Shown piece after piece: positions 27,947 to 42,224 of a stretch of 64,000 bases of DNA (positions are counted from its first letter, which is position 1; each line of letters opens with the position of its first letter). Both the position numbers and the translations under genes were made by a program. The notes below the pieces were generated by a model. That model searched no databases. It was not told the origin of the DNA and was given only the letters and a program-made list of their open reading frames with translations. Source of the stretch: Opeltia flavorubescens (Eukaryota; Ascomycota; Lecanoromycetes; Teloschistales; Teloschistaceae); assembly GCA_000442125.1 (NCBI GenBank), contig KE546977.1, positions 620,001 to 684,000 of the forward strand. Direction: 5' to 3'.

Positions 27947-28859
27947 TATTAATAAAATTTACTAAATTAATATAATATAATAGTTTTTTATATAAAAATA
28001 AAACTTAAATTTTATAATTTATAAATTATATATTATATTATTTATACTAATTATAATAATAATTAATAGAATTTATTTAAAATATTTAATAATAAAACTA
28101 TTCGTTAAATATCTAGGAACTAATCGCGTATTTAACGTACTTTTAGCTCTAACTACTAGAGTAAACGCTTTAATACTAAGAACTTTTAACTCTATAAAGC
28201 TAGCCGGATTAATATTTTATAAATAGACCCGTTTTATTAACTAAACTAATTATTTTAATTAAATTTTTACTATTATATAAAAGGTTTTATTTAATCTCTT
28301 TTATTATAATAGCCTCTTTTATAAAACTAAAACTATATTCTATTAACCTAAAAACTATAACTAGTAGAAAACAAGGATTAAAATAGAATAAAAATAAAAC
28401 TAAGCTTTATATATAATAAAAAACCAACCGTATAATAATATCTAAGAGGTTTAAGAAATTAAAAAAAATAGATAAATAAAAGTAATCTATAGATAAAAAA
28501 GTACTAAAAATATCAGTTCGAATAGAAATAGAAGACAAAAGAATAGCGAATAGTAAATATAATAATATATCCGGATAATATAACTACTAGTTTTATTAAT
28601 TATTACCTAGCGTTAGTATTTAAATAGAAGTTAAAAGCTAAAATATTAGTAGAAAAAAATAAAAAAGTAGATATTATTATAATTACTCCTAAAAAAACCT
28701 TTAAAAAGGTAATATATATAAAAAATATAATATATAATAATTATTTTTTTTAAATTTAATATTTATCTAGTTTATATTTAAACGATTAAATTTACCTAAA
28801 ATTTTAAAATATATAACCCCTATTATTAATATTATCGCCTAACGGATTATCTATTATAC

Positions 28860-29225
28860 TAGTACCGCGGAATTTTAAAAAATAAGCTTAAAAAACTTTA
28901 TAAATAAATTAAAAATATTTAAAAATATAGTTAAAAATTTTATAAATATTATTAATAAAAAGATTAAATCGCTTTATTATAAATAAAATCTAAAAAGATT
29001 ATTAAAAAAAGTTAATAAAAAAATAAATAAAATTCTAAAAATTTATATAGAAAAAGACGATATAATATTTATTAAAAAAGATAATTCCTATAAAAAAAAT
29101 AAGAATTAAAAGGAAACGGGTAGTAAAAAAATTAATAAAGAAGAGGAGATTAATAAAAAGAAGAAGACTAATAAAAAGAAGGATAGTAAAAAAAAAGAGA
29201 ATAGTATAGAAAAAAAATAGTTTTA
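28860..29225 (+). pseudogene. unassigned coding-like tract, charged tail, in hAT-like element 1
   Basis: The plus strand reads as a long, strongly charged protein segment: Lys/Asn/Ile-rich now, and probably originally rich in Glu and Asp, since G-to-A change turns GAA into AAA and GAT into AAT. It ends in a purine-only stretch (about 29,095-29,215) like an acidic tail. A CxxCxxxGHxxxxC-like spacing follows at about 29,223-29,262, but no zinc knuckle can be confirmed. The family is unknown. Confidence 0.3.
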
Positions 29226-29262
29226 TAGATATAATAGATATAAATAATATATTACCTTTATA

Positions 29263-32200
29263 TATTATTTATTAAAAAGTCGATTTAAATAATAATATTT
29301 ATTATTTTAATAAATATAATTTTTAATTAATTTAATCGACGATTCTAGATTATATAATTAAATAGTATAATTTAATATTAATATTTCTAGTTATTATAAA
29401 TATACTTTAATATTTACTATTATCTATCGCCCTTTTAAAATTTTTAATTTTAGAATATTACTAGTATAATATCTAAATCGTTTATAACCGTTTATAAATA
29501 TAGTTTCTTTATTAAACTATTTTTAATAATAATTAAAAATCTTTTATTAATTATTAAAGGACTAGGTATTTTTATTTTTATAGCTTTTCTAGTATATACT
29601 ATTCTTTTTATCTCTATTTTCCAATTATTAAATATATTATCCGCCTTTTTATTATCCACGCCCGTATAAAAAAAGATCTGCTATATAATTAAAGGTATAA
29701 TAAGTATAGTATTTTTATTAATCTTCTCCTTTATTAATTAAATCGAATTCTATATCGATATTAGAATAGGATTATACTATAAGTTTAAAGTATATTATTT
29801 ATCTATATTACTATTAGATTAGCTTCGGCTAGCTAATATTTTTAAATATTATTAGCTAGGCTTTTATAGCTATTATTAAATAGCTAATACGAGTTTAAAG
29901 AATTCTAGTATATAAAAAAAATAGTAGTTAAAAAAGTAGTAAAAGGTTTATTTATTAATTTTTAATTTTTATAACCTATTTTCTCGCGTAATTAATTTTT
30001 AAAGATATATACTAATTAAGAATTAATATAATTTATACTTATATTATTTAATTAGATCATTATACTCGCTATCTATTATTCTATTATTATTACTATTAAT
30101 TTATACTAATTCGATTAATAAATCCGGATTTTTTATAGATTTATAATCTTCAACTCTTTTAATTTTAAATATCGCTTTATATCGGGCTACTATATTTATA
30201 ATATAGCGATAAAAAAGAATTTAATACTAAAAGTACTAAATATTATATAGCTTATAATTTATAATAGATATTAACGTTAAATCTAGTATAATTAAATAAT
30301 AGCTTAATTTAATAACCCTATTAAAATTAAATAAAAAATATTATTAAAGTTATTATCTCTAATAAAAATTATATAACTTTATTTAAAGTTTTACGGGTAT
30401 ATTAATCTATAAAGAATTAAAATAAAATTAGATATTACCGATTTTTTATAATAAATTTACTTTATCTCTATTAAATTTTATTCTTTAAAATTTTAAACTA
30501 ATATAGTTCTTAAAAGAATTAAAGACTATTAATAATAATAAATAAAAAAGTAGGTTAATATATTTTACCGCCTATTTATTATTTTAAACGACGATTCTAT
30601 TATATAATTAAAAGCGAATAGTAAATTAAAAAAAACCGCGGTTTTTAAAACCGTTAAAAAAGAAAAATTTAGTAATATAATAAATATAATTTAAACTTTT
30701 AATATTATTATAAATAAAAATAAAATTCAATATATAATTTATAATAATATACTCTAATAATATAAATTTTAGTTTTATTAATTATTTACTAGTTTTAAAC
30801 TTCGAGAATATCCTATAAACTAAAATTAAAAAAGAAAATTATAATTTTATAATAAAGATTCAGGTACCGAGCCTATAAAGTAATTATAATAAATATAAAA
30901 ATATAAATAGTACGCTCGATATTTAAATAGGTATCTTTTTTTAATTTTAGTTTTATATTTTTTTTAAAACCTAATTATTAAAGTTATTATTAATAGGATT
31001 ATTTTTTAATCTAGTATTCGAAACCCGATATTTAAAAAAATAATTAATTATTATAAAAGTTAGATTAAGCTTTTATATAGTTTTACTAATAGTAGAGCGA
31101 ATAATAATAGCTTAATTATATATAAGAAGCTATTTACTTTATCTTCTCGCTAAAAGTATATAATTAAATAACTAGATAATTAAATAACTAAAGATAAGTT
31201 TAAAAAAAAAAGTTAGTAATAAAAATAGAGATAATTTAGTCGACGATATTTTTAAAATATTTTAAATCTAGATATATATTATTAAATAAAAAAAATATCC
31301 TTAAATTATATCTTTAAAAGATATTATATTAGAAGTAATTAATTAAATGATTTTTTAGTATTATATCTATTTACGTAATACGTAACTATTATATACTATA
31401 TAAAAAGGTAATATAAAAAAGTAATATATTATTATTTATCTAGCTATAAAAGCTATATTTTTAGTTTTATCTACCTCTATTAAACCCCTAGCTAACCCTA
31501 TAATAATTAATACCCGAATAACTATTTATTAAAATAACCTAAATTACGTATAAATAAAAAAATAAATTCCGTATTTTTCTTCTAAATAATAACACGCTTA
31601 GTATAAATAGCTATAAACCTAATATTTACTAATAATTAACAACTCCATTTTAATAATATAAAGCGGTAATATATTTACTATTAAAAAAAGCGATAATATA
31701 AGCCTCTATCGCTTTTTAAAATATATATAAAACTTATAACTAAATATAAAGCTCTATATTAGAATAATAATTTAAAATAATCTCTTTAATAAATTATATA
31801 AAAATTACTTTAAAGATAAAAAATTTTATTATATATTATAATTTACGGATTTTTTAAAAGGCGATTATACTTAATTTAAAGCGAAAACGATACTTAAATT
31901 AATAAAATATTAGTTTAATATAGTAAATTTAATTAATTATCGTACCTACTTTAATAATACTATTTTAGTTAAACTTCGCGCTAAAAAAAATTTCCTTTTA
32001 TAGCTAAAGTATTTTTAAAATACTAGAATCTATAAACGCTTTATTTATTAAAGTATATAACTTTAATATATTATTTTTAGTTAGCGCTATAACTTAAATA
32101 ATAGTATACTATATACTATATAATATATTTTTAAATAATAAATACTCTATATAGAAATAATATAATAGAAAATTAGTAGTAGTAGTATTAAAATTAAGAA

Positions 32201-35200
32201 ATAATAAATAGTTATAATATTTTAATTCTATATACTAAGGCCGTAATTATTTAAAACTTTACTTATATAATAAATCTTATATATAATAATTTTTAAAATA
32301 TTAAATTTACTATTTAAAATTTTTTAATTATATATTATAATTTTATTATTTATAAAGCCTCTACGGATTAAAAGCTATAAATATATAGTAAAAAGGTAAA
32401 AATTAAAATCCCTTTAATAAATACGAATACTTTCTATAAATAATATAAAAAGGTAATATAACTATAATAATACTATCTAGTAGTATATTCTACTTATTAT
32501 TATCTTTAGAGCTTTTAATATAAAAAACCTTTATAGCGAATTATATATCTAGGTAATTATCTTTTATATAGAAATATATTTTACCCGTTTTATTATTAAT
32601 TATAATTAACTTTCTATTATAAATAATAGTAAAGCGGTCTAGAATAATTATTTTAATACTATCCCCGCTATAATATAATTTTTTTATTTTATTTTTTTAC
32701 TAATAATAAGCTTTATTTAAACCGGGTATTAAGTCGCTACCTTTTGTATAGTATAGAATTTACTAGATAATTAGGTCTATAATTAACTATTCGATCTATA
32801 TAAAAATAATTAGTATATATAATATTCGTTATAATATAGTTATAGAATTTATATTTATAGGGTTGAATATTTATTATTAACTTTTATATTCTATACTTAT
32901 TTTTATCTGTAAAATTAACTCGAGATATATAATTAAAAGATTATTAGTATATAAAGAATTTATATTATCTAGATATATTACTCTAAAGTCCTTGATATTT
33001 ATAATTTTTATTTACTTCCTACTATTTATCCTTTTCTAACGCCTCTAGGTTTACTAATAATCTCTACTAGTTAATATTATATAATTATATTATAATATCG
33101 TATCGTATTTAAATATCGAGTAAAGACTTTTTATAAATATTATACCTAGTTTTATACTATTCTTTTATATATTTAATTAATTTTTTTAACTATAGCTCGC
33201 TCTTTAACTATAGCTTACTCGTTCCCGATATAATAACTAGTAATAATAATAAAGTTATACTAGCGCCTAAATAGTAAATATTTAAAATAAATCGATACTA
33301 TTTATAAAATAAGAAATAATTCTATTATAAACTAATTTTATATAAATTAAACTACTTATAGAACTTTAAATAAATTATTATTTATAGAACCGTTTTATTT
33401 TTAATAATTATTTTAACGTTTATTATTTTTATAATTTAGTATATATAAAATATAGTACTAACTATTAAAGGTAATATACTCTATTAATATATTATTAACG
33501 ATTTTAATATTAATCCGTCGAAGTAGCTATTAAAAAAGCTATATATAAAAGAAATAGTATACTAGATAATTATAATATAAATAAAGTTATTAAAATAATA
33601 TATTTAAATAATATATTTAAATATAATATATCTAATAGTATTTAAATAAAGCGTCTAATTAAACTAGAAAAAGCGGCGTTTTATAAAATCGTTCGTTATT
33701 AGAAATCGATTGATTTTATTATTTTTAAAACTTTATTTACGCGATTAATACGAGGGTTAATAATAAATTACTCGAATAAAAATAAATAGATTTAATTTAT
33801 AGTGTTAGCTATACTATAAAAAGCCGTTAAAGTATATATATATAATTTATTTTATAATAAATATATTATCTCTATATATTATTAAAATTAAAATACTAAA
33901 GTTTTTTTAAATATTTAATTAATAGCGATTTATAGAAAATAGATAATTATTTAAAAGAGAGATATAAAATTTATTTTTAAAATTATAATAAATTTTAATA
34001 TATTATTTAAATAAATAGGCCTTAATTTTAGTAAAATATTGGATAAGTAATATTAGACGGGTTTTTAATTTAGATAAAAAAGAAAGTTTAAATCGCGCGT
34101 TTTTTATAATTAAAGGAATTTAATCGCTTTATTCTATTTTTATATTTTATTATTAAAAAAGGATTAAAGATTATTTAAAACCCTTAAACTTATAATAAAC
34201 CGGGTTTTTTTTTTAAACCCTATTAGTCTCTTTTTATAAAAAGAGACTATAATATTTATAAAGTTTATTTAGACTCTAAAAGCTTTTAGATTATTTAATA
34301 GTAGTAATCTATAAAGTTAAAAACTAAATAGTAGAAATATTAGAGTAATATTTAAAAATAATATATTCTAGATTTTTAAGCTATTTTATTTATTATTATC
34401 TTCGCTATATAAATCGCTTTTTAAAGGCTCTGTATTTCCTTATATAGTATACTTCTTAATAATTTTTTTTATTTTTTTATCGATTTTTTTAATTACTCTA
34501 TTATTATTGCTAGTATATAATAAAAGGATTTTTTTACCTTTTATATTTACAGCGGTCTTAAACTCTTTTATAAATTTATTCTATTTTTCTTTTAGGTTTT
34601 AAACGCCGGTAAGTTTTAATTTATTAAACTTTATTTTATAGATAACGCGTTATATAATATACTAGACCGTTAGCGTTATATATTTTAATACTATTATTAA
34701 CGCGCTATCCGCTATTTTAAATATTTTATACTATTTAAAATTAGCGGCTATATTTATTATATTATTAAATTATATTACTAGTAAAATTAGTATTATTATA
34801 GTAAATTATTCTTTAATTAATAATACTATTCTCTTTATTTAAACTATTTCCTTTTAATTTTATAACTTATACTGTTTTACTTTATAATTTAATATTAAAA
34901 AGTAGTTAATAGGAATATAAATTATATTACTTTAATATATTACTATATAGGTTATTTATAATTTAAGAATTATCCTCCTAAACCCGGCGATTCTATTTAA
35001 ATACTTTCTTCTTTTCTTTATCGGCTATTTAATAGGTAGTAGTTTTTTTAAATTTTTATACCGCTTTAAATCGGGTCTAGAAGTTTATATTCGCCTATAT
35101 ATATAATTTCTTTTCTTCTAGTATTATATTATTAAATCGCTATATATTATATATCGACGATAAATTAGTAGAGCGAGATATAGTAATATATAATAGAATA

Positions 35201-36769
35201 TAGTTAAATATAATAGAGTAGAACTTTATATATAATAATATATATAATTTAATATTAAAATAAAAATTTTAAATATAATTTAAAATTATTTATTAAAGGC
35301 TAGGGTTTAACTATAAAACTTTATTTTAATTAATTAACTAACTTTAGTACTTCCTTTATTTTATATATTACGGAATTATATTATTTAATAGCTTTAATAT
35401 ATTTTTATTTAACTAAAGTACTTATATACTTTATATCTATTATATTTATTTTTACTAGTTATTCCTTTATCCTATTTACTAGTTAGATTACCGCGTATTT
35501 TTATTAGTAATAATAAAAAACGCGTCTATATAGCTACTAGGTATTAAAATATAGGAGAAATATACTAGTAATATATTATAGTAATATATTTAAAATATTA
35601 TTATTTATTAACTTTAAATAAATCCGAATAATAAAATACGTATAATTAAAAATAATAATTTACCGGTTTATCTAAATTTATAAAAGGGTAATTATTTATT
35701 AAATAATAAAACGCTATTTTTTTTATATTCGCGCGAGGGTAATTACGTTTTTAGAAATACTTTAAACTATATATTATATAATAGTAGTTGAGTTTTAAGC
35801 CGTAAAAGTTTACTAAATATAGGTTTATTTAGTAGTAAGAATACTTTTAATTAGCGAAGTTAACGTATTAAAAAAAAAGACCGCTTTAGATTATTTTAAA
35901 TTATAAGTACTCGGAATAAAGGAAATATATAGAGTAAAAAGTATAATAAAAAAATAATTACTCGCGGTATAGGAATTAGTCGTAGAAAAGAGATTTATTA
36001 TAGCGAAAGAGTCGGTTAAAGAGAAGTTAATAAAATAATATAAAATAGTAATACTTTATTTATATAGCGAAATAAATTAATATTTATAATAATATTACTT
36101 TAAACCGGGTACTATTATTTTATAAAAAATCTATTAATATTAAAAGACTATTGAACTATTACTTTTAAAGGTACCGTTTAACCGTTTAGTATAGAAATTA
36201 TTTTTTAATATATAAGGTCGTAAAGTCGGTAATTATAAAAATTTTATAATTAATTGTATTTAATTAAATATATTAAATATATTATATAAAGCTACGGAAG
36301 CCTATATAATAATATTTTTTAAAAGTAAATATATTACCTTTATATATTACTAGTGCTATAATTCTAATATATAATAGATATCTAATTTATTATAATATAC
36401 GCGAAACGCGTAACTATTAAAAATAAAAATATATAGTTTATTTTTAGTTTTATAAGTCGGCTCGGTATTATTATTAATTAGGTATAATATATATTTAAGT
36501 TAAGTAGAAAACTTAGGTATTTAAAGTTTATTACTATTTAATAATATTATATATTTATTATAACTATAAAGAAGAGAAATAAATATATTTCTTTTTAATA
36601 TTAGTAATAAAATTTATTTAAGGCCTAAACTATTTAATTTTTTTTATAAAAGTTTAGTCTACTAGTAAATATAATTAAGCTAAAACTAGAAATAATATAA
36701 TTTAAAGATAATAATAGAGTAAAAAATTTATTTAAATCCTAGAGCTTAAATTTTTACTAATATAGCCTA
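29263..36769. other. degraded interior of hAT-like element 1, right part
   Basis: About 7.5 kb without a recognisable gene. Coding-like texture occurs on the plus strand around 29.3-30.3 and 31.6-32.1 kb and on the minus strand around 34.9-35.2 kb. I could not assign any of it with confidence to a transposase, LINE or host gene. The right 1.2 kb (about 35.8-36.99 kb) aligns in reverse with 53,169-54,400. Confidence 0.4.
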
Positions 36770-36991
36770 TAAAAAAGTTAGATTAAATTAGATTATTAGG
36801 TTAGGTTATTAGTCTAAGTTTTATTATCCGACCTAATTTTCGGTCTAAGAATTAGAATCTAAAACTAACTCGATTCGCTAGTAACCTAATTTAAATTCAA
36901 CCCGACTCGCTAGTAACCCGATCTAAAACTAATTATTAAGCTAAAAACCCGGGTTCGACCCGACCCGACTCGACCCGACTTAACCAGTCTA
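36770..36991 (-). repeat. right terminal/subterminal arm of hAT-like element 1
   Basis: Reads inward on the minus strand from TAGACTGGTTAAGTCGGGTC through repeated GGGTCGGGTC and TAGCGAGTCGGGTT motifs. It is the counterpart of the left arm, and it aligns almost base for base with the start of the second copy at 53,169. Of the first 41 positions nearly all differences are C/T or G/A. Confidence 0.7.
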
Positions 36992-36999
36992 GTAATTAT

Positions 37000-39112
37000 A
37001 TAACTATTATAAAGCTATTTTAAAAGCGTAAAATATATATAAACCGCGATATTATTATTAAAAGTAATATTTATAAAAAAACTACTACTCGGAGTTTATT
37101 AATAATATTTATACTTAAAAAATTTAACGCGTTTTATTATCTATAAAAGTTTTTTTTATCGCTATTAATTTTAGCGTACTTTAATAAAAGCTTAATACTA
37201 AATATAAATTTAAATATTAGTAAAAAGTTCGGTTTTATAATTTATATCTATTATAATATAAACGAAACTATTTATAAAATAGGCGAAGAATTTAAATAGA
37301 AATCTAAACGATTAATTTTATTCTTTAATTATTTACTATTAAACGCTAAAATATATTATTAATTTATAAAATTAAAGATTATAAGTATTGTTAAAATAAT
37401 TAAAAAATTCCGCTATATAATTAAAATAGTTAAATATATTATTATTATTTATACGGACTACTTTACTATAGTTAATATTTTACGTTAAATTAATTTAAAT
37501 ATAATATTTATAAAAAAATTTAACCTCCGTTTAATATAAGCTTCTAAATATTTTTAATACTTTAGGTTTAATATCCGTTATAAATCTAAAATTATAAATA
37601 TAGTTTTAGATATATTATTAAAGCTTACTAGCCGTAAATACTATTTAAAAATATATAAATCGTAAGATATAAATATTTTTATAGTATATTACTTTTTAAT
37701 AAATCTAGTAAAAATATTAATCGAATTCCGCTAATAATTAATTAATAAATATATAAAAAAAGGCCGCTAAATTAAAATTAAGGAATTTATTAAATATAAT
37801 ATAAAACTAGATAATAATATTATTAAATTATTATATTATATTATTAATATATTACTCTATTTTAATAATAATAAATAAAGCCTGCGCTTAATAATACCTA
37901 CGGATATAGAAAAGGAAGTATTCTAAGTAGTATATAATAACATAGGCTATTTTAGCTATATATATACGTACGAATACTTAATAAAAGACCTCTATATATA
38001 TAATATATCGACGAAACTATATAAGTTTATTTATTATAACCCGCAGTATTAAATTAATTAAATACCTTACTACTACTTATATAAAATCCTATAGCTAGTA
38101 TTTAGCCCGGTAAAACCGTTCTATACGTTTACTATTAATTTTATCCTTACTCTACTAAAATTGTATAAAGGATACGATTATTATATATTAATAATAGATA
38201 AATTTATTAAAGTAGTTACCTATATATTTAAAAAGATTATCTAAAGCGGTAAATAATAGGCTAAATAGTTATTAGATAAACTAGTATAGCTAAATTAAAG
38301 CGTACCGCGAGTAGTAATTTTAAAGTATAATAGGAAATTTATAGGTTAGTTATAATACTAGATATTGAAAATATTAAAGGTAGATTTATAATATTTTATT
38401 ATTTAATACCTATAAACTAATAAAATATTAAAATAGTTTAATTAAATTACTAAAATTTTTTTATACTATTATATTAATATATTAAACGACTTTAAATTAT
38501 AGTCTACTATTTTTTTATAAATATTAATAGCTTTTAATAATTCTATAAATTATAACTCTATATTTAAATTACCTAATTAAATATTATTTAGATTTAAAAC
38601 TCGCGAAATACTAAACCTTTTATATCTACTAGACCTTAAATAAACTATCTAGTTAAAAAATATAATAAGCTTTAAAACTCCTATTAACGCTTCTATTAAA
38701 GAACTAGCTGCTTTTTTAATTATAATATAAATAGCTCGACGTTATAATCCGACTATTTTAAAAGTTAATAAACCCGTAAATATATTTATAGTATAAAATA
38801 CTATAATATTAATAACTGTAAAAGAATACTAGCCTATATATATTAATACTAAAAATACTATTATTTTTACTATAATAAAAATAAAAGAATAATATTATAT
38901 ATATTACTAACTAATTTACTTTAAAGTTAGCAATTTTATAAAAATATATTTATATCGAAGCTATAATATACTAGAGCTTATTTTTAAAAAAATTAAATAA
39001 TAGCTAGTACGCCCTTTTAAAATTATTAAATATATTAAATTATTAGCCTATTATTTAAAACTACTACCTTATAGGCTTATATATAAAATATATAATTATA
39101 GTATAACAGCTG
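37000..39112 (+). pseudogene. element C RNase H, integrase and GPY region relic
   Basis: The plus strand resumes the Gypsy polyprotein directly after the hAT-like element. An RNase H-like start (SKKFGFIIY pattern) lies near 37,225. An integrase-core box (FTINFIL pattern, G-Y-x-x-h-h-h-D-K-F nearby) lies near 38,130-38,200, with the second catalytic region near 38,310. A RPFKII-x-x-I-x-x-LAY GPY/F-type segment lies near 39,010-39,060. The region ends where the CACTA-like element begins. It is heavily broken. Confidence 0.75.
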
Positions 39113-39180
39113 CACTATAGTAGCGCTATAGTTGCGGGTTGCGCCACAATAGTATAACGGTTGCAAAAACGTACGTTAAC
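39113..39180 (+). repeat. left terminus of the CACTA-like element
   Basis: CACTATAGTAGCGCTATAG is followed by TTGCGGGTTGCGCCACAAT and ACGGTTGC. It is strikingly G+C-rich against the surrounding A/T and keeps several CA and TG dinucleotides, which suggests it escaped RIP. The right terminus at about 52,140-52,238 carries related GCGGTTATACAGCGGTTG motifs. Confidence 0.6.
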
Positions 39181-39404
39181 TACAATAGTAGTATTCTATT
39201 ATACGATTAGTTACGAAAGTAATAGTATATTATTAATTTTAAACTTAGTATAGTTATAAGTTATAATTTTAAAAACAGTAGTAGTGTTATATTATAGCTA
39301 TAGATACCTTATAGTAGCTATACAGAAATATAGATATAGTTATAGTTATAGTTATAAATACTATAGTATAAGTATATATAATACGTAATATTTTACTTAA
39401 GGTA

Positions 39405-39805
39405 TAAAGAGAAATTCCTTAATCCAGGGCAGTAGTATATACCTAATAAGAAGAATACTTTCCGAATCCAGTATTATAGTATATACGGAATAAGAAAAGC
39501 AATTCCTGGATCTATTATAATAACCTATACGTAATAAAAAAAGTAATTTATAGATATAGTATTATAGTATATACGAAATAAAAAAAGCAATTCCTAGATA
39601 TAGTATTATAGTATATACTAAATAAGTAAAGTAATTCCTAGATCTATTATAATAACCTATATATAATAAAAAAAGAAATTCCTAGATATAGTATTATACT
39701 ATATACGTAATAAAAAAAACAATTCCTAAATCCAGTATTATACTATATACGCGATAAGAAAAGGAATTCCTAGATATAGTATAATAATATATATATAATA
39801 AAAAA
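39405..39805. repeat. about 45-bp minisatellite array 1 in the CACTA-like element
   Basis: Roughly nine units of about 44-45 bp, each with AATTCCTAGAT near its start, then TAGTATTATAGTATATAC and a purine run. Two variant unit types alternate (ending in CTATTATAATAACCTATA or TAGTATTATAGTATATAC), suggesting higher-order duplication. Confidence 0.8.
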
Positions 39806-40644
39806 AAGACTTTTAAAAACCTTATAAATAAATTAATACTATTTAAATAATAATTAAAAGATCCTTTATTATTATATTTTAAAAAAGTACTATTTAACCA
39901 ACTATTACCTTTATAAATTATAAGACCTAGAGGGTCTATAAAAAAAAAACGTACTATTTAACTAACTATTATCTTTATTAATTATAAGACCCAGCGAGTT
40001 AGTAAAATAAAAAAGAAAAACCATCTATTAAATAAAAAAAAAAAAAAGTAGAAAAAAAAAATAATCTATTAATATATTATTTTATAGCTTTAATTTATAT
40101 AACGTTTAACCTTTAATCTTTTCCTTTAAAATATCCTTTAAATTTCCTATACTAACGTATATCCAGCCTTCTAAGCTAATATTATAAATTAGCTAGCGTT
40201 TAAAGCTAAATTTAACTTTTTTATATTAATAAATAGGACGTATATCTATTAGTTATACGTTAAGTTTTTTAAAAAAGCGAATTTTATTTAAATCTTATTG
40301 GTTAAAATAAAAGTCTAGGCCTTTTAAATAGCTCTACTATATATTATTAGTATAATCTATTTTCTAGAATAGGGTAATAGAGTACTAACTTTTATATCTA
40401 CTAGAGGTTAGATATAAAATATTAATAGAAGTCTTTAATTAAACTCTTATTTTTTAATTTCTAGTTATATTTTTTTAAAATATACTACTTTATCTACTAA
40501 AAGCGTATTACTATTATTTATACTATTTAATTTAAAGTTACTATTATAGTAATATTCGGTTTTATACCTTTTATTATAACTATTATACTTATTTTAACTA
40601 GTTAATAACTATAAAATCGTATTAAAATATTAATAGTTAAAAAC

Positions 40645-41000
40645 GCTAAAGTACTTAAACTAGAAAATAGAATAATATAACTATAAAATATTATAGATAA
40701 TAAATAACTTAAATTAGAAAATAAAATAATATAACTATAAAATACTATAAATATTAAATAACTTAAACTAAAAAATAATAGAATATAATAATAGAATACT
40801 ATAAGTACTAAATAATTTAAGCTAGGAAATAATAGAATATAATAATAGAATACTATAAATATTAAATAACCTAAGCTAGGAAATAAAATAATATAAAAAT
40901 AGAATACTATAAATATTAAATAACTTATACTAGAAAATAAAATAATATAATTATAGAATATAATAGATATTAAATAACTTAAATTAGAAAATAAAAGATT
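40645..41000. repeat. about 55-bp minisatellite array 2 in the CACTA-like element
   Basis: About six units with the core TTAAGCTAGGAAATAATAG followed by AATACTATAAATATTAAATA. The CTAGGAAATA core is the reverse complement of the TATTTCCTAG core of arrays 3, 4 and 6. Confidence 0.8.
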
Positions 41001-42224
41001 TATTTTAATTTATTCTAATTTCTTACTATCTTATATATATAGGCTCTTCTACTACTATTAATAGCCTACTACCGAGTTTTTAAAACCTTTCTTATTAAGA
41101 TCGGTATTTTAATTAAAATATACCGCCTTATTTTTTAATTTATTAAAAGCGCCCTTTAACTTATTAAACTTTATATATAAACGATTATTCTATAGTATAA
41201 TAATATTAAATAGCGTTATATCGCGTTATAGTTTATTTATTATCCTATAAATAAGATACAACTTAAAAATAATCTATATTTTACGTTTATTAGTGTATAT
41301 ATTATTATAAGTCTTTTAGGCGCTTACAGTTATAGATCTTCTTCTTTATATTAATTAAATAGAGCTTAATAGATAATAAGCTCTTATTATAATCTATAGA
41401 ATTTTATCCGTTGTATCCTATAATATTTATTTTACGATTTATACTACGATATCTATATAAACGCGGATAAATTTTTTTTTTATTTTAATAAACTAAGCTA
41501 TAAATCCTTAAAAAGCTTAATTAAATAATTCGATTTTTTCTATATTCTTTTTTAAATATTTTTTCGCGATAAAACCGTTCTTTTAAAAATAAGTTATTAG
41601 AAGATCTAGACCTATATATATAACTAATAGAGGTTTTTTATAAACTCGATAGAGTTTAGAATTAATAAGTTTTTTAATTTTAGAAACCTCGATTTTTATA
41701 ACTATATTTAATTTATCTTTTAATTCGGGCTTAACTTTAATTAAAGGTATAATTAAAATAGGAAAATTAGCTTTAAAATATTAAACTAGGAATTTTATAT
41801 ATTAAATATAAATTGTAAGTAAAGTTTAAAATAATACTTACCTAGATATTTTAACGCGTATAGATCTATTAAAGTATACTAAAGTATATTAAATTAAATA
41901 TTCGAATATTTAAATTTAGAAAATAAATTATTTAATATAAGTTTAAAAGTAATTATTAAAAATAATATAGTAATTTAAACTTTAAGGGATTAAATTAAAA
42001 CAATTCTAAAATATAGTATATAAATTAATTTAAAATTAGAAACGATAATTATATTTATATAGATAAAAGTAATATATAATTATAAAGAGGGGTATTAAAA
42101 AAAGAGGAATATTAAAAAGAAAAGAGGTATTAAAAAAAAAAGTAAAATTAGATAAATAAAGGAATTCTATTAAATTTTAATATTAGTATTACTATAATTA
42201 AAGGTCCTTTATATATATTTATAC

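Larger units (their letters stand above)
22861..36991. mobile_element. hAT-like DNA transposon 1 (14.1 kb) inserted in element C
   Basis: The ends are inverted: the left end reads TAGATTAGTTAGTCGGCCG and the reverse complement of the right end reads TAGACTGGTTAAGTCGGGTC. They agree apart from C/T and G/A changes and one gap. An exact 8-bp duplication, gtaattat, flanks it. The subterminal 200 bp on both sides are rich in GGGTCGGGTT-type motifs, the most G+C-rich sequence of the region. The two flanks are adjacent parts of the same Gypsy RT/RNase H region. The length is far above a usual 3-5 kb hAT element, so it either carries extra cargo or contains unrecognised nested insertions. I could not identify its transposase. 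The same family recurs at 53,169. Confidence 0.7.

Noticed and set aside
28400-32100. Non-LTR (Tad/LINE) element with zinc-knuckle ORF1 and endonuclease/RT ORF2
   Set aside because: Some frames resemble the order charged tail, knuckle, endonuclease, but no catalytic box or RT YxDD motif could be placed and no 3' tail or duplication was found. Too weak to call.
32850-33250. hAT transposase catalytic/middle region
   Set aside because: A DNA-x-NND-like and a C-x-H-x-N-like pattern can be forced in plus-strand frames, but the spacing and frames do not hold together and no C-terminal dimerisation motif follows.
39115-39122. 8-bp target duplication ctatagta/cgatagta defining hAT-type ends for the 13 kb element
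   Set aside because: Seven of eight bases match, but the words lie inside near-palindromic CACTA-type termini. The Tnp2-like transposase favours the CACTA boundary.
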